A stretch of DNA of 7,576 nt, from assembly GCA_019309815.1 (NCBI GenBank), contig JAFDFO010000136.1, positions 1-7,576 on the forward strand. Direction: 5' to 3'. Positions 1 through 5,521 of this stretch are shown here, piece by piece. The notes beneath the pieces are model-generated. The model was not told where the DNA came from. It worked only from the letters and a program-made list of their open reading frames with translations, and did not search any database. Source of the stretch: Deltaproteobacteria bacterium (lineage in GTDB: Bacteria; Desulfobacterota; Desulfobacteria; Desulfobacterales; C00003060). Every line of letters starts with the position of its first letter. Within the stretch, counting starts at the first letter, position 1. Made by a program: the position numbers and the translations under genes.

Positions 1-17
1 TTTCTGCCAAAGGCAAC

Positions 18-59
18 ACCACTTTTTTTCGGATAAAATACGGATCAAAAATCAGTGGT
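18..59. repeat. imperfect stem-loop near left edge
   Basis: ACCACT (18-23) and AGTGGT (54-59) form inverted arms, and the T-run just inside the left arm can pair with the A-run inside the right arm across a small bulge. The interior holds CGGAT twice. It lies about 70 bases beyond the stop of the first PilZ gene, but neither strand shows a convincing T-tract after the stem, so a terminator role is only possible. Nothing else was recognised in bases 1-130. Confidence 0.25.
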
Positions 60-130
60 TTTCATCGGGCAAAGGGGGACTGCAGAATTTGGACTCGTCG
101 ATGATCTTGAAAGGGTGGATGCGGACAGTG

Positions 131-565
131 TTACAGGCCAATTGGGGCAAGGCCATGCGTTTGACGCGGTCTGGTACGCAGGTCAGGATGATCCAGGTAA
201 CCAGCCGTGGTGTAACTAAGGATGAAATGCTCCAACTGAGAGCTCTGACTGTATGTCAACTCCCCGAACCGTAAGCCGGTCCGTCTGGTGGTTATGAAGC
301 CAAATAGGCCTTCCCTAAACTCTGAATCCCAAATCGTTTGGAACTGAATCTTTTTCAAACTGAAGCCGTTGTCAATGTGGAACATGTCAAATTCATGAAG
401 TCCGTCTAGTGCCATTTTTTTGTCAACATGGCAAAACCCAAGTCCCCCCAGACCGACATCGGTGATCCTGCCCAGTTTGGTGGAATCAGGCCCGAGGACG
501 ATGAATGCACCGATTGGGACCTGAAACCGTTTGTACTTCCTTCGTTCAACCCGTTCTTGCTGCAC
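131..565 (-). CDS. PilZ-domain protein, paralogue 1, with C-terminal extension
   Basis: Encodes 144 residues. The N-terminus has the PilZ c-di-GMP contact motif RxxxR (R9 to R13, followed by FQVP). The second motif, DxSxxG, is degenerate: D36-V-G38-L-G-G41, with Gly replacing Ser. PilZ domains bind c-di-GMP in the cytoplasm and pass the signal to partner proteins; this one has no output domain, so its partner is unknown. The GTG start is chosen because GGGAG lies 5 bases upstream and the N-terminus then lines up with the paralogues at 993-1370 and 6256-6624. Residues after about 122 have no counterpart in those paralogues, leaving a 22-residue tail rich in Pro, Arg and His; loss of an ancestral stop is one explanation. 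The sigma-54-type promoter at 666-681 lies about 100 bases upstream. The family is sure; ligand binding is doubtful given the missing Ser. Confidence 0.87.
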   Translation of the reverse strand: MQQERVERRKYKRFQVPIGAFIVLGPDSTKLGRITDVGLGGLGFCHVDKKMALDGLHEFDMFHIDNGFSLKKIQFQTIWDSEFREGLFGFITTRRTGLRFGELTYSQSSQLEHFILSYTTAGYLDHPDLRTRPRQTHGLAPIGL

Positions 566-665
566 GTTAGCTCCCGTGACGTCCAGGTGAAGCGAGAATC
601 AGCAGCAGCCGATCAGAAATCGCGCTCTTGGCTGTTGTGACATGGTGGTGCGTGGCCGAAATATA

Positions 666-681
666 TGCATCAACCGTGCCA
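666..681 (-). promoter_or_regulatory. sigma-54 (RpoN) promoter for PilZ paralogue 1
   Basis: Read on the minus strand this is TGGCACGGTTGATGCA. It matches the sigma-54 consensus TGGCACG-N4-TTGCA except for one base in the -12 element, and it keeps the invariant GG and GC exactly 10 bases apart. Transcription would start near 655, giving a leader of about 90 bases before the GTG at 565. Promoters of this class need an ATP-dependent enhancer-binding protein; no binding site for one was identified. Confidence 0.7.
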
Positions 682-710
682 ACAGCTGGGTACCGTGCCA
701 ACAGCTGGGT
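673..710. repeat. perfect 19-bp tandem duplication carrying the -24 element
   Basis: The 19-base unit ACCGTGCCAACAGCTGGGT occurs at 673-691 and again at 692-710 with no mismatch. On the minus strand each copy contains TTGGCACGGT, the -24 box of a sigma-54 promoter. Only the copy nearer the gene is followed at the right distance by a GC-containing -12 box; the upstream copy has AG there instead. Perfect identity suggests a recent duplication. Confidence 0.9.
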
Positions 711-992
711 ATTGCAGGGACAGAAAACTATTAACCTAATGGGCTCAAGGAATCAGTCTGTTTCAAGTCTACTGCGACTGAACCCTGCTCTCCGGGATTC
801 GACCAGGCACCCACAAGAACTGTAGATCCATATTCAAGATATTGTAGGTCCTAACCTGCAAATCCGGGGCACAGCTGCTGTGATGACGACATAGATTTCG
901 TCTGGGGCTGGTCAGAATGAGGATGTTGGGCTTCTGGTTCCGTGGCAGGGAAGCGATGAGTCTGTCTTGGTGTTCAGGTCAGTATGATCGAT

Positions 993-1370
993 CTATGCCT
1001 TGCTCATGGTGAAGTGCTGAATGAAGTATTCAAGGCGAGATACTTGGTTTTCTGTGAGCCCCTCAAACCGCACGCCGCTTCGCCGCATGGTTACTGGTGT
1101 GAAAGGGATTTCGTAGGTTCCGACATCTGAAATGGTTTCAAATGGCAGATTGTCCAAACAGAAACCGCGTTCAGTGAGGAAGATGTTCAGCCTGCGTGAC
1201 CCGTTTGACGGTCCTCCGCTCGCCAAGTAACGAAACGACAGCCCACTCAGGCTGATATCTATGATTTCACCCAGCCTGCTGTTGTCAGGCCTGAATCCAA
1301 CAAATACACCGACTGGGACCTGGAAACGCTTATGCCTTCTTCTTTCAACCCGCTCGTTGGTGGCTGTCAT
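993..1370 (-). CDS. PilZ-domain protein, paralogue 2
   Basis: Encodes 125 residues, close to a bare PilZ domain. The c-di-GMP motifs are intact: RxxxR at R11-R15 followed by FQVP, and DxSxxG as D38-I-S40-L-S-G43. The rest follows the same pattern as the other two PilZ proteins here, including an F-x-TISD block in the middle and a C-terminal LTxxQ-SxLExFI helix. It is likely a cytoplasmic c-di-GMP receptor without an output domain. The ATG at 1370 is chosen from alignment with the paralogues; the upstream GGGAG is about 11 bases away, so translation may be modest. Unlike the other two copies it has no recognisable sigma-54 promoter; a weak sigma-70-like candidate sits at 1496-1525. The partner protein and the process controlled are unknown. 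Confidence 0.92.
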   Translation of the reverse strand: MTATNERVERRRHKRFQVPVGVFVGFRPDNSRLGEIIDISLSGLSFRYLASGGPSNGSRRLNIFLTERGFCLDNLPFETISDVGTYEIPFTPVTMRRSGVRFEGLTENQVSRLEYFIQHFTMSKA

Positions 1371-1769
1371 GATAGTAGTTTCTCCCAGGGGTTGGGGTGT
1401 GGAATGCCAGAACTCAGCTGGTAAAGAACCATCTCATTACGGGGAAGAAGCGGCGTTTTTTCGAAACTCTCCTTAACTCGGTGTTGGAACTACATATTGT
1501 ATATAATCTGTAACACTAATCACAACATAAGGTACATGTCAAGCAAGAAGAGGCTCTTGCGGCGTCTAGCTCGTCGGTCAGCAGCATCTTCTTTGGTGGC
1601 GCGGGATGCTCGGAATCCGTGTGGGAAGGAGAAAATCAGTGTCGCCGGGATAAAAAGGTTAGACTCTGCATTGAATACCAGAGGCTACTTGCGGGCTATG
1701 CTGTTGAGGGAAAGAGGGAGATGGAGGGTGGAGCGGTTTTGGGTCGGTTCGTAGTCACAAAAACCCTGA
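1371..1769. other. intergenic region upstream of PilZ paralogue 2
   Basis: No convincing gene was seen in about 400 bases. An open plus-strand frame at 1497-1754 is Arg-rich, has no ribosome binding site and resembles no family I know. The stretch holds a possible minus-strand sigma-70 promoter at 1496-1525 and a short CTGATCAG palindrome at 1766-1773 overlapping the stop of the next gene. Confidence 0.5.
1496..1525 (-). promoter_or_regulatory. candidate sigma-70 promoter for PilZ paralogue 2
   Basis: On the minus strand TTGTGA (-35, 1520-1525) is separated by 18 bases from TACAAT (-10, 1496-1501) inside an AT-rich patch. The boxes are partial matches and the start would be about 120 bases before the ATG. 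It is offered only because no sigma-54 site was found for this copy. Confidence 0.3.
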
Positions 1770-2012
1770 TCAGTCAAAAACCTGTTCGATTTGTGTAAGG
1801 ACTATTAGTACTTGATCAACCTGATCGAAGGTCATGGCGTCGTGGGCACACAGTATCTCTCCGATGAGCCGGTGGCTGCCCACTTCCATATCATCTTGGA
1901 CCTGGCTCTTCAACGCGTCGAAGAGCTGATCTGGTGTGATAAATCCCTTTTCCACGGCAACAACCCCAAAACGCTTTTCGAAGCGTTCCGCCTTCTTTAC
2001 TTTCTCTGGCAT
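1770..2012 (-). CDS. small MshEN/GspE-N-like protein
   Basis: Encodes 80 residues and is soluble, with no signal peptide. Residues 14-37 follow the pattern RxGxxAxxxGxIxxxxLxxALxxQ (R14, G16, G23, I25, L30, L34, Q37). This resembles the repeated motif of the MshEN/GspE N-terminal domain, which in some ATPases binds c-di-GMP. Residues 48-70 give a partial second copy (R48-L-I-G51-E-I-L, then MTxxQVDQVL). The ATG at 2012 is preferred over an upstream in-frame start because a GGGGG ribosome binding site lies 8 bases before it. The full MshEN domain has two complete motifs, so this may be a half-domain or a stand-alone member of a small family common in Desulfobacterota. With PilZ genes nearby, a role in c-di-GMP sensing is plausible but inferred; ligand binding cannot be read from the sequence. 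Confidence 0.75.
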   Translation of the reverse strand: MPEKVKKAERFEKRFGVVAVEKGFITPDQLFDALKSQVQDDMEVGSHRLIGEILCAHDAMTFDQVDQVLIVLTQIEQVFD

Positions 2013-2375
2013 GGAATCATCCCCCTTGGTTGGTGTTCGCACCAGGATTGAAAACTGCAAGCTGTTCTACGGCAGAAACCGTTGCAAGTCAATAAAGAAA
2101 GATGCCTGGATGTTCGCACGGTTTGGCAGCGGCGGCAATAGGTGGGGGACTCTCAAAGTGAAATATGGGTCGCGCTTCCAGTCTTTCGTGATCAAAAATA
2201 CAGCTCTTTTCCACAAGAGATACAGTCTTTACCTTGTTTGCCTTTTGTGCTACCAAGGGCAGACTTGCGGATCAAGGGACAGATGTCCCTCGGAGATTCC
2301 TTAGTGTTGACGCCTGTTTTTCTTGTCCTGGCATGAAAACAGTGTTCAGTCAACCAACCAGAGAGGAGACCGACT
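2013..2375. other. divergent intergenic region between the MshEN-like gene and sbtA
   Basis: These 363 bases separate two divergently oriented genes and must hold promoters for both, though none is clear. A 6-bp hairpin AGGGAC-AGAT-GTCCCT sits at 2275-2290. TTGACG at 2307-2312 could be a -35 box for sbtA, but the -10 region 17 bases later (GGCATG) is poor. The sbtA ribosome binding site AGAGGAG is at 2362-2368, 7 bases before the ATG, which supports translation from 2376. Confidence 0.5.
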
Positions 2376-2618
2376 ATGGGCATTAAGCAACTGAAGAAGC
2401 TCCTCGCAGGTCTGGGACTCGCCGGACTCCTTGCAGGTGCCAGCCTCACCCTTCCCAACTGCGCCCACAAAGAGGGCAAGACAGCCTGAAACGGCTGAGC
2501 TGGGAAGAAAGGTGCAGGTGGCACCGCAACAGAGGAGCAAAAGCCAGAGGGATCGCAGACCAGTTGTAGTGGGGGTACCAGCTGCAGCGGAGAGAAGCAG
2601 GGCGGCAAAAGCTCTTGA
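2376..2618 (+). CDS. sbtA: SbtA-family selenocysteine-containing RiPP precursor
   Basis: Encodes 80 residues when TGA codons 38 (2487-2489) and 41 (2496-2498) are read as selenocysteine. AGAGGAG sits 7 bases before the ATG. Residues 3-8 are a Lys-rich start (IKQLKK), 9-27 a hydrophobic Leu/Gly/Ala helix, then P27-N-C29-A, which resembles a degenerate lipobox. The motif A37-U-N-G-U41-A follows. The tail is rich in Gly, Lys, Ser and Thr and carries TSCSG at 62-66 and again at 68-72 (C64, C70), ending GGKSS. This layout is that of SbtA, substrate of the radical SAM enzyme SbtM encoded next. In that family Cys/Sec positions become thio(seleno)oxazole-type groups. Expression needs SelA, SelB, SelC and SelD, which are not in the window. 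Codon 81 TGA is taken as the true stop because the peptide ends there in family style; another TGA follows two codons later. The alternative, a truncated 37-residue pseudogene, is unlikely because the frame stays coherent past both TGAs. Confidence 0.88.
2511..2525 (+). promoter_or_regulatory. candidate bacterial SECIS hairpin for sbtA
   Basis: GGTGC (2511-2515) pairs perfectly with GCACC (2521-2525) around the loop AGGTG (2516-2520). Bacterial SECIS elements are short stem-loops inside the coding region, with a G in the first two loop bases, about 16-37 bases after the UGA, and they recruit SelB. The loop starts 17 bases after the TGA at 2496-2498 and 26 bases after the TGA at 2487-2489, so one hairpin could serve both. 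The motif is seen directly; the function is inferred. Confidence 0.65.
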
Positions 2619-2630
2619 AGCTGATGTGCC

Positions 2631-2647
2631 CGGCCTCGTGAAGGCCG
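2631..2647 (+). other. hairpin just downstream of the sbtA stop
   Basis: CGGCCT (2631-2636) pairs with AGGCCG (2642-2647) around CGTGA. It starts 12 bases after the stop TGA (2616-2618) and 6 after the second in-frame TGA (2622-2624). There is no T-tract, so it is not a normal terminator. It may protect the 3' end of a short sbtA transcript; a SECIS role for the stop codon is possible but less likely. Confidence 0.4.
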
Positions 2648-2722
2648 CTACAACCTGTGTTCAGCATTGGCTGTGAGTGGCATAGGGTCGGTCGACAGCG
2701 TGCCCTGGTCACTTGCTCAACT

Positions 2723-2757
2723 GGGCAGACCCGATAGGGCTGCTCCCATGATTTTTT
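2723..2757 (+). terminator. candidate attenuator between sbtA and sbtM
   Basis: GGGCAG plus CCC (2723-2732, with one bulged A) pairs with GGG plus CTGCTC (2737-2745) around GATA, including one G-T pair. A run of six T follows at 2752-2757, seven bases after the stem, which is farther than ideal. Partial termination here would make more precursor than enzyme, a common need in RiPP operons. It lies 52 bases before the sbtM start. Confidence 0.35.
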
Positions 2758-2808
2758 GAACGGGGCGAGTCAGAGGAAGAGTACGTTCTTTGTCCAAAGA
2801 GGTCATGG

Positions 2809-4410
2809 GTGGACTCACTCCGTAAACAGAGACTTGAAAAGACGTTCCCCACATGCCGTTTCATCCTGGGTGCGGACAACTGGGACCGGATAGCCAAAGT
2901 CTGTGATTCGGATCCAGAAGCATTCCCTGAAGCACTTGCACTCCACATCGGTGATCCAGCCATACCCGACTTTCTTGCAGAACTTGCCCGTATAGAATGG
3001 GCCGTCAACAGCATTACTACCAGAGAGAAAAAGATCTCGCTGGAAGTTGACCAGCTTGAAGTTAATCCTACCCTTCAGTTACTTCATGTTGCCTGGAAGA
3101 ACCTAATTGAGACACTGCATTCGGAGGGTGACGCGGTCTCTCAACCACCGGAACCGGGCGAAGAATTTGTCCTGATTTGGCAGGACCCAAAGAACGGCGA
3201 AATAAGGACTCAGGCCGCGTCCGATGAAGACCTGCTGGTGCTCAAGATGCACATCGAGGGCATCGAACCGGAACAGGCCGCAGCCACAGGGGACCTGCCA
3301 ATCGGTGCTGTTGACGGAGCGATCGACAGGGCTGTGGGCAACGGAATCCTGCTGCAGCCTCGATCCCGCATTAGACGGGACCCGGCCACCTTTCCAGTCG
3401 GCGAGAACACCGATGAGGATTTCCTCTGCAGCCCTACCTTTGCACTCCAATGGCACATCACCCAGGTGTGCGATCTCCACTGCAAGCACTGTTATGACAG
3501 GAGCAACCGTTCGCCGCTTAAGCTGGAAAAAGCGATTGAGATTCTCGATGACCTGCGCACCTTCTGCCTGAGCAGACACGTGGGAGGGCATGTTTCCTTC
3601 ACAGGCGGTAATCCGCTTCTCTACCCGCGTTTCCCAGACCTTTACCGGGCGGCGTCAGAACGAGGACTGGGTATTGCCATCCTCGGGAACCCTGCCCCTA
3701 GAAAAGGGATTGAGAAACTGCTTGAGATTGAGCGGCCTTCTTTTTTCCAGGTGAGTCTCGAGGGATTGCCCGAACACAATGATATGATCCGTGGGTCCGG
3801 ACACTTCGAACGTGTCATCGAGTTTCTCAAAGTGCTCCGGGAACTTGACGTCTTCTCGATGGTTATGCTTACCCTCACCAGGAATAATATCGATCAGGTT
3901 CTGCCCCTCGGTGAAATGCTCCGCGACCTGACCGACAGCTTTAACTTCAACCGTCTTTCCATGGTAGGAGAGGGTGCCAACCTGCAGCTCCCAACACCCA
4001 GCGAATACGTGGACTTCTTGGAGGCATACGTCGAAGCTGCGAAAAGCAACCCGGTTTTGCGTTTGAAGGACAACCTGATCAATATTTTGTGTAAGGAAAA
4101 GGGCCTTGAGCCCTTTGGTGGCTGCACGGGCTACGGCTGCGGGGCCGCCTTCAACTTCATCGTCGCCCTTTCAGACGGGCAGGCACACGCCTGCAGAAAA
4201 TTCCCTTCCCCAATTGGAAACGTCCTTGAGCAAAGCATTGCCGACATCTATGACTCAGAGATTGCCGCTCGCTATCGTTCGGGCTGTCAGGCGTGTCGCG
4301 ACTGCACCATCCGTCCCATTTGTGGTGGCTGCATGGCGATCTCCCACAGCCATGGACTGAACGTCTTTGAGGACCGGGACCCCTACTGTTTCATCGCAAG
4401 GTCGTCATAG
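2809..4410 (+). CDS. sbtM: SbtM-type radical SAM/SPASM peptide maturase
   Basis: Encodes 533 residues. The GTG start has AAAGAGG about 6 bases upstream, and the frame is closed by a stop at 2749-2751. Residues 1-200 precede the catalytic core; about 125-195 look like a small winged-helix segment and could bind the SbtA leader. The radical SAM core carries C221-x3-C225-x2-C228 for the 4Fe-4S cluster that binds S-adenosylmethionine, and TGGNP at 265-269 as the SAM amino-group motif. The C-terminal SPASM-like region has C439, C444, C462, C493, C496, C499, C505, C508 and C527, enough for two auxiliary iron-sulfur clusters. In the family, SbtM acts on Cys/Sec of SbtA to form thio(seleno)oxazole groups in the cytoplasm. 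The gene directly upstream encodes such a peptide, which fixes the assignment among many SPASM maturases. No dedicated protease or exporter gene follows, so later steps are encoded elsewhere or are not needed. Confidence 0.9.
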   Translation: MDSLRKQRLEKTFPTCRFILGADNWDRIAKVCDSDPEAFPEALALHIGDPAIPDFLAELARIEWAVNSITTREKKISLEVDQLEVNPTLQLLHVAWKNLIETLHSEGDAVSQPPEPGEEFVLIWQDPKNGEIRTQAASDEDLLVLKMHIEGIEPEQAAATGDLPIGAVDGAIDRAVGNGILLQPRSRIRRDPATFPVGENTDEDFLCSPTFALQWHITQVCDLHCKHCYDRSNRSPLKLEKAIEILDDLRTFCLSRHVGGHVSFTGGNPLLYPRFPDLYRAASERGLGIAILGNPAPRKGIEKLLEIERPSFFQVSLEGLPEHNDMIRGSGHFERVIEFLKVLRELDVFSMVMLTLTRNNIDQVLPLGEMLRDLTDSFNFNRLSMVGEGANLQLPTPSEYVDFLEAYVEAAKSNPVLRLKDNLINILCKEKGLEPFGGCTGYGCGAAFNFIVALSDGQAHACRKFPSPIGNVLEQSIADIYDSEIAARYRSGCQACRDCTIRPICGGCMAISHSHGLNVFEDRDPYCFIARSS

Positions 4411-4432
4411 AACACGCCATCAGGAATCAAAA

Positions 4433-4462
4433 GACCCCGCTCTACTCATGAGAGACGGGGTC
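4433..4462 (-). terminator. intrinsic terminator between convergent genes
   Basis: GACCCCG (4433-4439) pairs with CGGGGTC (4456-4462), and CTCT/AGAG continues the stem inward past one bulged A. On the minus strand the stem is followed at once by TTTT, the standard form for ending the gene at 4500-4958. On the plus strand the stem lies 22 bases after the sbtM stop but is followed by CTGGG, so any termination of sbtM would be weaker. Confidence 0.75.
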
Positions 4463-4499
4463 CTGGGTGTAAGACATTATGAAGCCCGTATCGGGCTGA

Positions 4500-4958
4500 T
4501 TATCGGCGGTTAGACGGTACTCTTAACGGGGGCGGAGGTCCTCTTCTCTCCCTGGTTCCGGGGGAATAGGACCACGATTCTTCCTGTGGCTGCTCCCGGC
4601 TCCCCTCATCCCCGTACCCATCAGAATAGCCATCTTCTGGTGGAGGTTGATTCCACTCATCGTCATCGGAGTCAGACAAGCCGTCCTCTGCCTGTGGCTT
4701 ATCCCACTCATCCTCCGGGGCATCCGACCACGTCTCGTCCCGAGGTTGCTGCTCGTCCTGTTGGTCCCGGTACGGATCATAGGAAGTCCCAATATCCGGG
4801 TCTTTGTACAGAGGCCGGTCACCGTAAGGGTCCTGAAACACCTCGTCCACGTCGGGAGCTTCTTCCCACTCACCTGTGGACGGGTCAAATGTTTCTTCAG
4901 CTAAGACGACCGGTGCCAGTGTCAGTATGACGATCAGGGCAAAGGCAATCGTTTTCAT
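4500..4958 (-). CDS. exported acidic repeat-containing protein, function unknown
   Basis: Encodes 152 residues. The N-terminus is a clear Sec signal peptide: MKT, a hydrophobic core to about residue 17, and VLA|EE as the likely cleavage site after residue 20. The mature part is low-complexity and strongly acidic (Asp, Glu, Pro, Gly, Tyr, Trp). It holds an imperfect 17-residue repeat, seen as DEWDKPQAEDGLSD at 83-96 and DEWNQPPPEDGYSD at 100-113. The tail turns basic with PPPP at 141-144 and ends in SNRR. The ATG at 4958 is chosen because GGGAGG lies 6 bases before it and the signal peptide starts there; a longer frame to 5138 has no such support. It is probably periplasmic and disordered, and the acidic clusters could bind divalent metals, but that is a guess. 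It converges on sbtM, so it is a separate transcription unit. I recognise no family. Confidence 0.82.
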   Translation of the reverse strand: MKTIAFALIVILTLAPVVLAEETFDPSTGEWEEAPDVDEVFQDPYGDRPLYKDPDIGTSYDPYRDQQDEQQPRDETWSDAPEDEWDKPQAEDGLSDSDDDEWNQPPPEDGYSDGYGDEGSREQPQEESWSYSPGTRERRGPPPPLRVPSNRR

Positions 4959-5365
4959 GACAAGCCTCCCTTTCTCAAACCCACTAAACCAAGGTTCCGT
5001 AGTCACAAAATTATCAAATGGTTCATGAGGAAAGCAAGAGATTCTTTTGGGCCGGACCTTCATGGCCTCCTGATCCTTGCTTTTGATCAGGCATAGCAAG
5101 AAAAGCCTTCCTCGAAAGGAGGGACTGTTCTCAGACAAAGGCCGTGTCAGTAGGACTGATTTAAGTACTTCTGGATCACCCCCCGATTAGTTGTAGTTAA
5201 TTAGGGTAAAATAAGTGTGTCATCTCTAATTGAGCAGGTGTGATCCCAGAGGGTTCAAGGGTTCAAGGATTCAAGGGGTCGAGTGCAAATGCTTTAAAAG
5301 CTACTGAAGGATCCAAGGGGTCGAGGGTCCAAGGATTCAAGTGAAAAGCAAGAAAACATTCAAAG
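4959..5365. other. non-coding stretch upstream of the exported protein
   Basis: This holds the ribosome binding site of the minus-strand gene (4965-4970), a 7-bp hairpin CCTGATC/GATCAGG with a 9-base loop at 5069-5091, and then the GGTTCAAGG repeat tract. No clear promoter was found for the minus-strand gene. No credible coding sequence was seen. Confidence 0.5.
5249..5342. repeat. irregular GGTTCAAGG / GGGGTCGAG repeat tract
   Basis: Short units such as GGGTTCAAG, GGATTCAAG and GGGGTCGAG recur in tandem and at short intervals. One 17-base unit GGATTCAAGGGGTCGAG (5267-5283) recurs at 5309-5325 with one change, and AAGGATTCAAG also occurs twice. The tract ends just before the degraded four-helix-bundle gene. 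From memory, tracts of this style often flank such genes in deltaproteobacteria. Spacing and unit length are too irregular for CRISPR. Confidence 0.75.
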
Positions 5366-5511
5366 AAAGGAACCCAGATATTGTTGGCAGGAGATCTGGG
5401 CTTCATTGAAACAAGTGAATTGGGTACACAAGAAAAGACATCGCAGAAATCGAAAGGATGTTAACGGCGCTGATAAAGTCTTTAGAAAACAAACCCCTTG
5501 AACCGCAATAG
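5366..5511 (+). pseudogene. relic of a four-helix-bundle (S23/23S rRNA IVS family) gene
   Basis: Two frames each encode an adjoining part of one protein. At 5372-5422 the translation is TQILLAGDLGFIETSEL, and from 5446 the frame one base over gives EIERMLTALIKSLENKP, running on to a TAG at 5509-5511. Both match the last third of the small four-helix-bundle proteins (about 120 residues) encoded in 23S rRNA intervening sequences and scattered as stand-alone genes; their function is poorly known. A frameshift lies between about 5423 and 5437, and stops at 5407 and 5416 break the second frame upstream. The N-terminal two thirds are missing: a Lys/Phe-rich stretch at 5347-5365 could be the start, joined by a deletion. 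A CCCCGTAG/CTGCAGGG hairpin follows the stop. Not functional as it stands. Confidence 0.7.
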
Positions 5512-5521
5512 CGAGCGGATT

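Larger units (their letters stand above)
566..992. other. intergenic region between PilZ paralogues 1 and 2
   Basis: No credible gene was seen in these 427 bases. They hold the sigma-54-type promoter for the left PilZ gene, an overlapping 19-bp tandem duplication, and roughly 280 bases after it with no recognised structure. Short open frames here have unlikely compositions and no ribosome binding sites. Confidence 0.6.

Noticed and set aside
820..845. Similarity between 825-860 and 6832-6875 (ACAAGAA-x-TGTAGA) upstream of PilZ genes
   Set aside because: The match is only about a dozen bases and does not extend; it is too short to claim a duplicated segment.
1497..1754. 85-residue Arg-rich plus-strand open frame
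   Set aside because: No ribosome binding site, no family resemblance and unlikely composition; treated as non-coding.
2329..2344. Sigma-54-like site (TGGCATG...) just before sbtA
   Set aside because: The -24 box is fair and the position plausible, but 10 bases after GG the sequence is GT, not the required GC, so the -12 element is missing.
2192..2608. 138-residue minus-strand open frame across the sbtA region
   Set aside because: It lies antisense to sbtA, is Pro/Ser/Cys-rich with no family resemblance, and has no ribosome binding site; the plus-strand SbtA reading is far stronger.
2431..2676. Plus-strand open frame overlapping sbtA in another phase
   Set aside because: It begins inside sbtA without a ribosome binding site and its translation is composition-driven; it is a shadow of sbtA.
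3103..3591. 162-residue minus-strand frame inside sbtM
   Set aside because: Antisense shadow of the radical SAM gene; no start signal and no recognisable domain.
4959..5138. N-terminal extension of the exported protein to 5138
   Set aside because: It would bury the signal peptide inside the protein; the GGGAGG before the ATG at 4958 and the signal peptide starting there fix the shorter form.
5249..5342. Possible CRISPR array
   Set aside because: Units are 9-17 bases, overlap each other and have no regular unique spacers; no cas genes are nearby.
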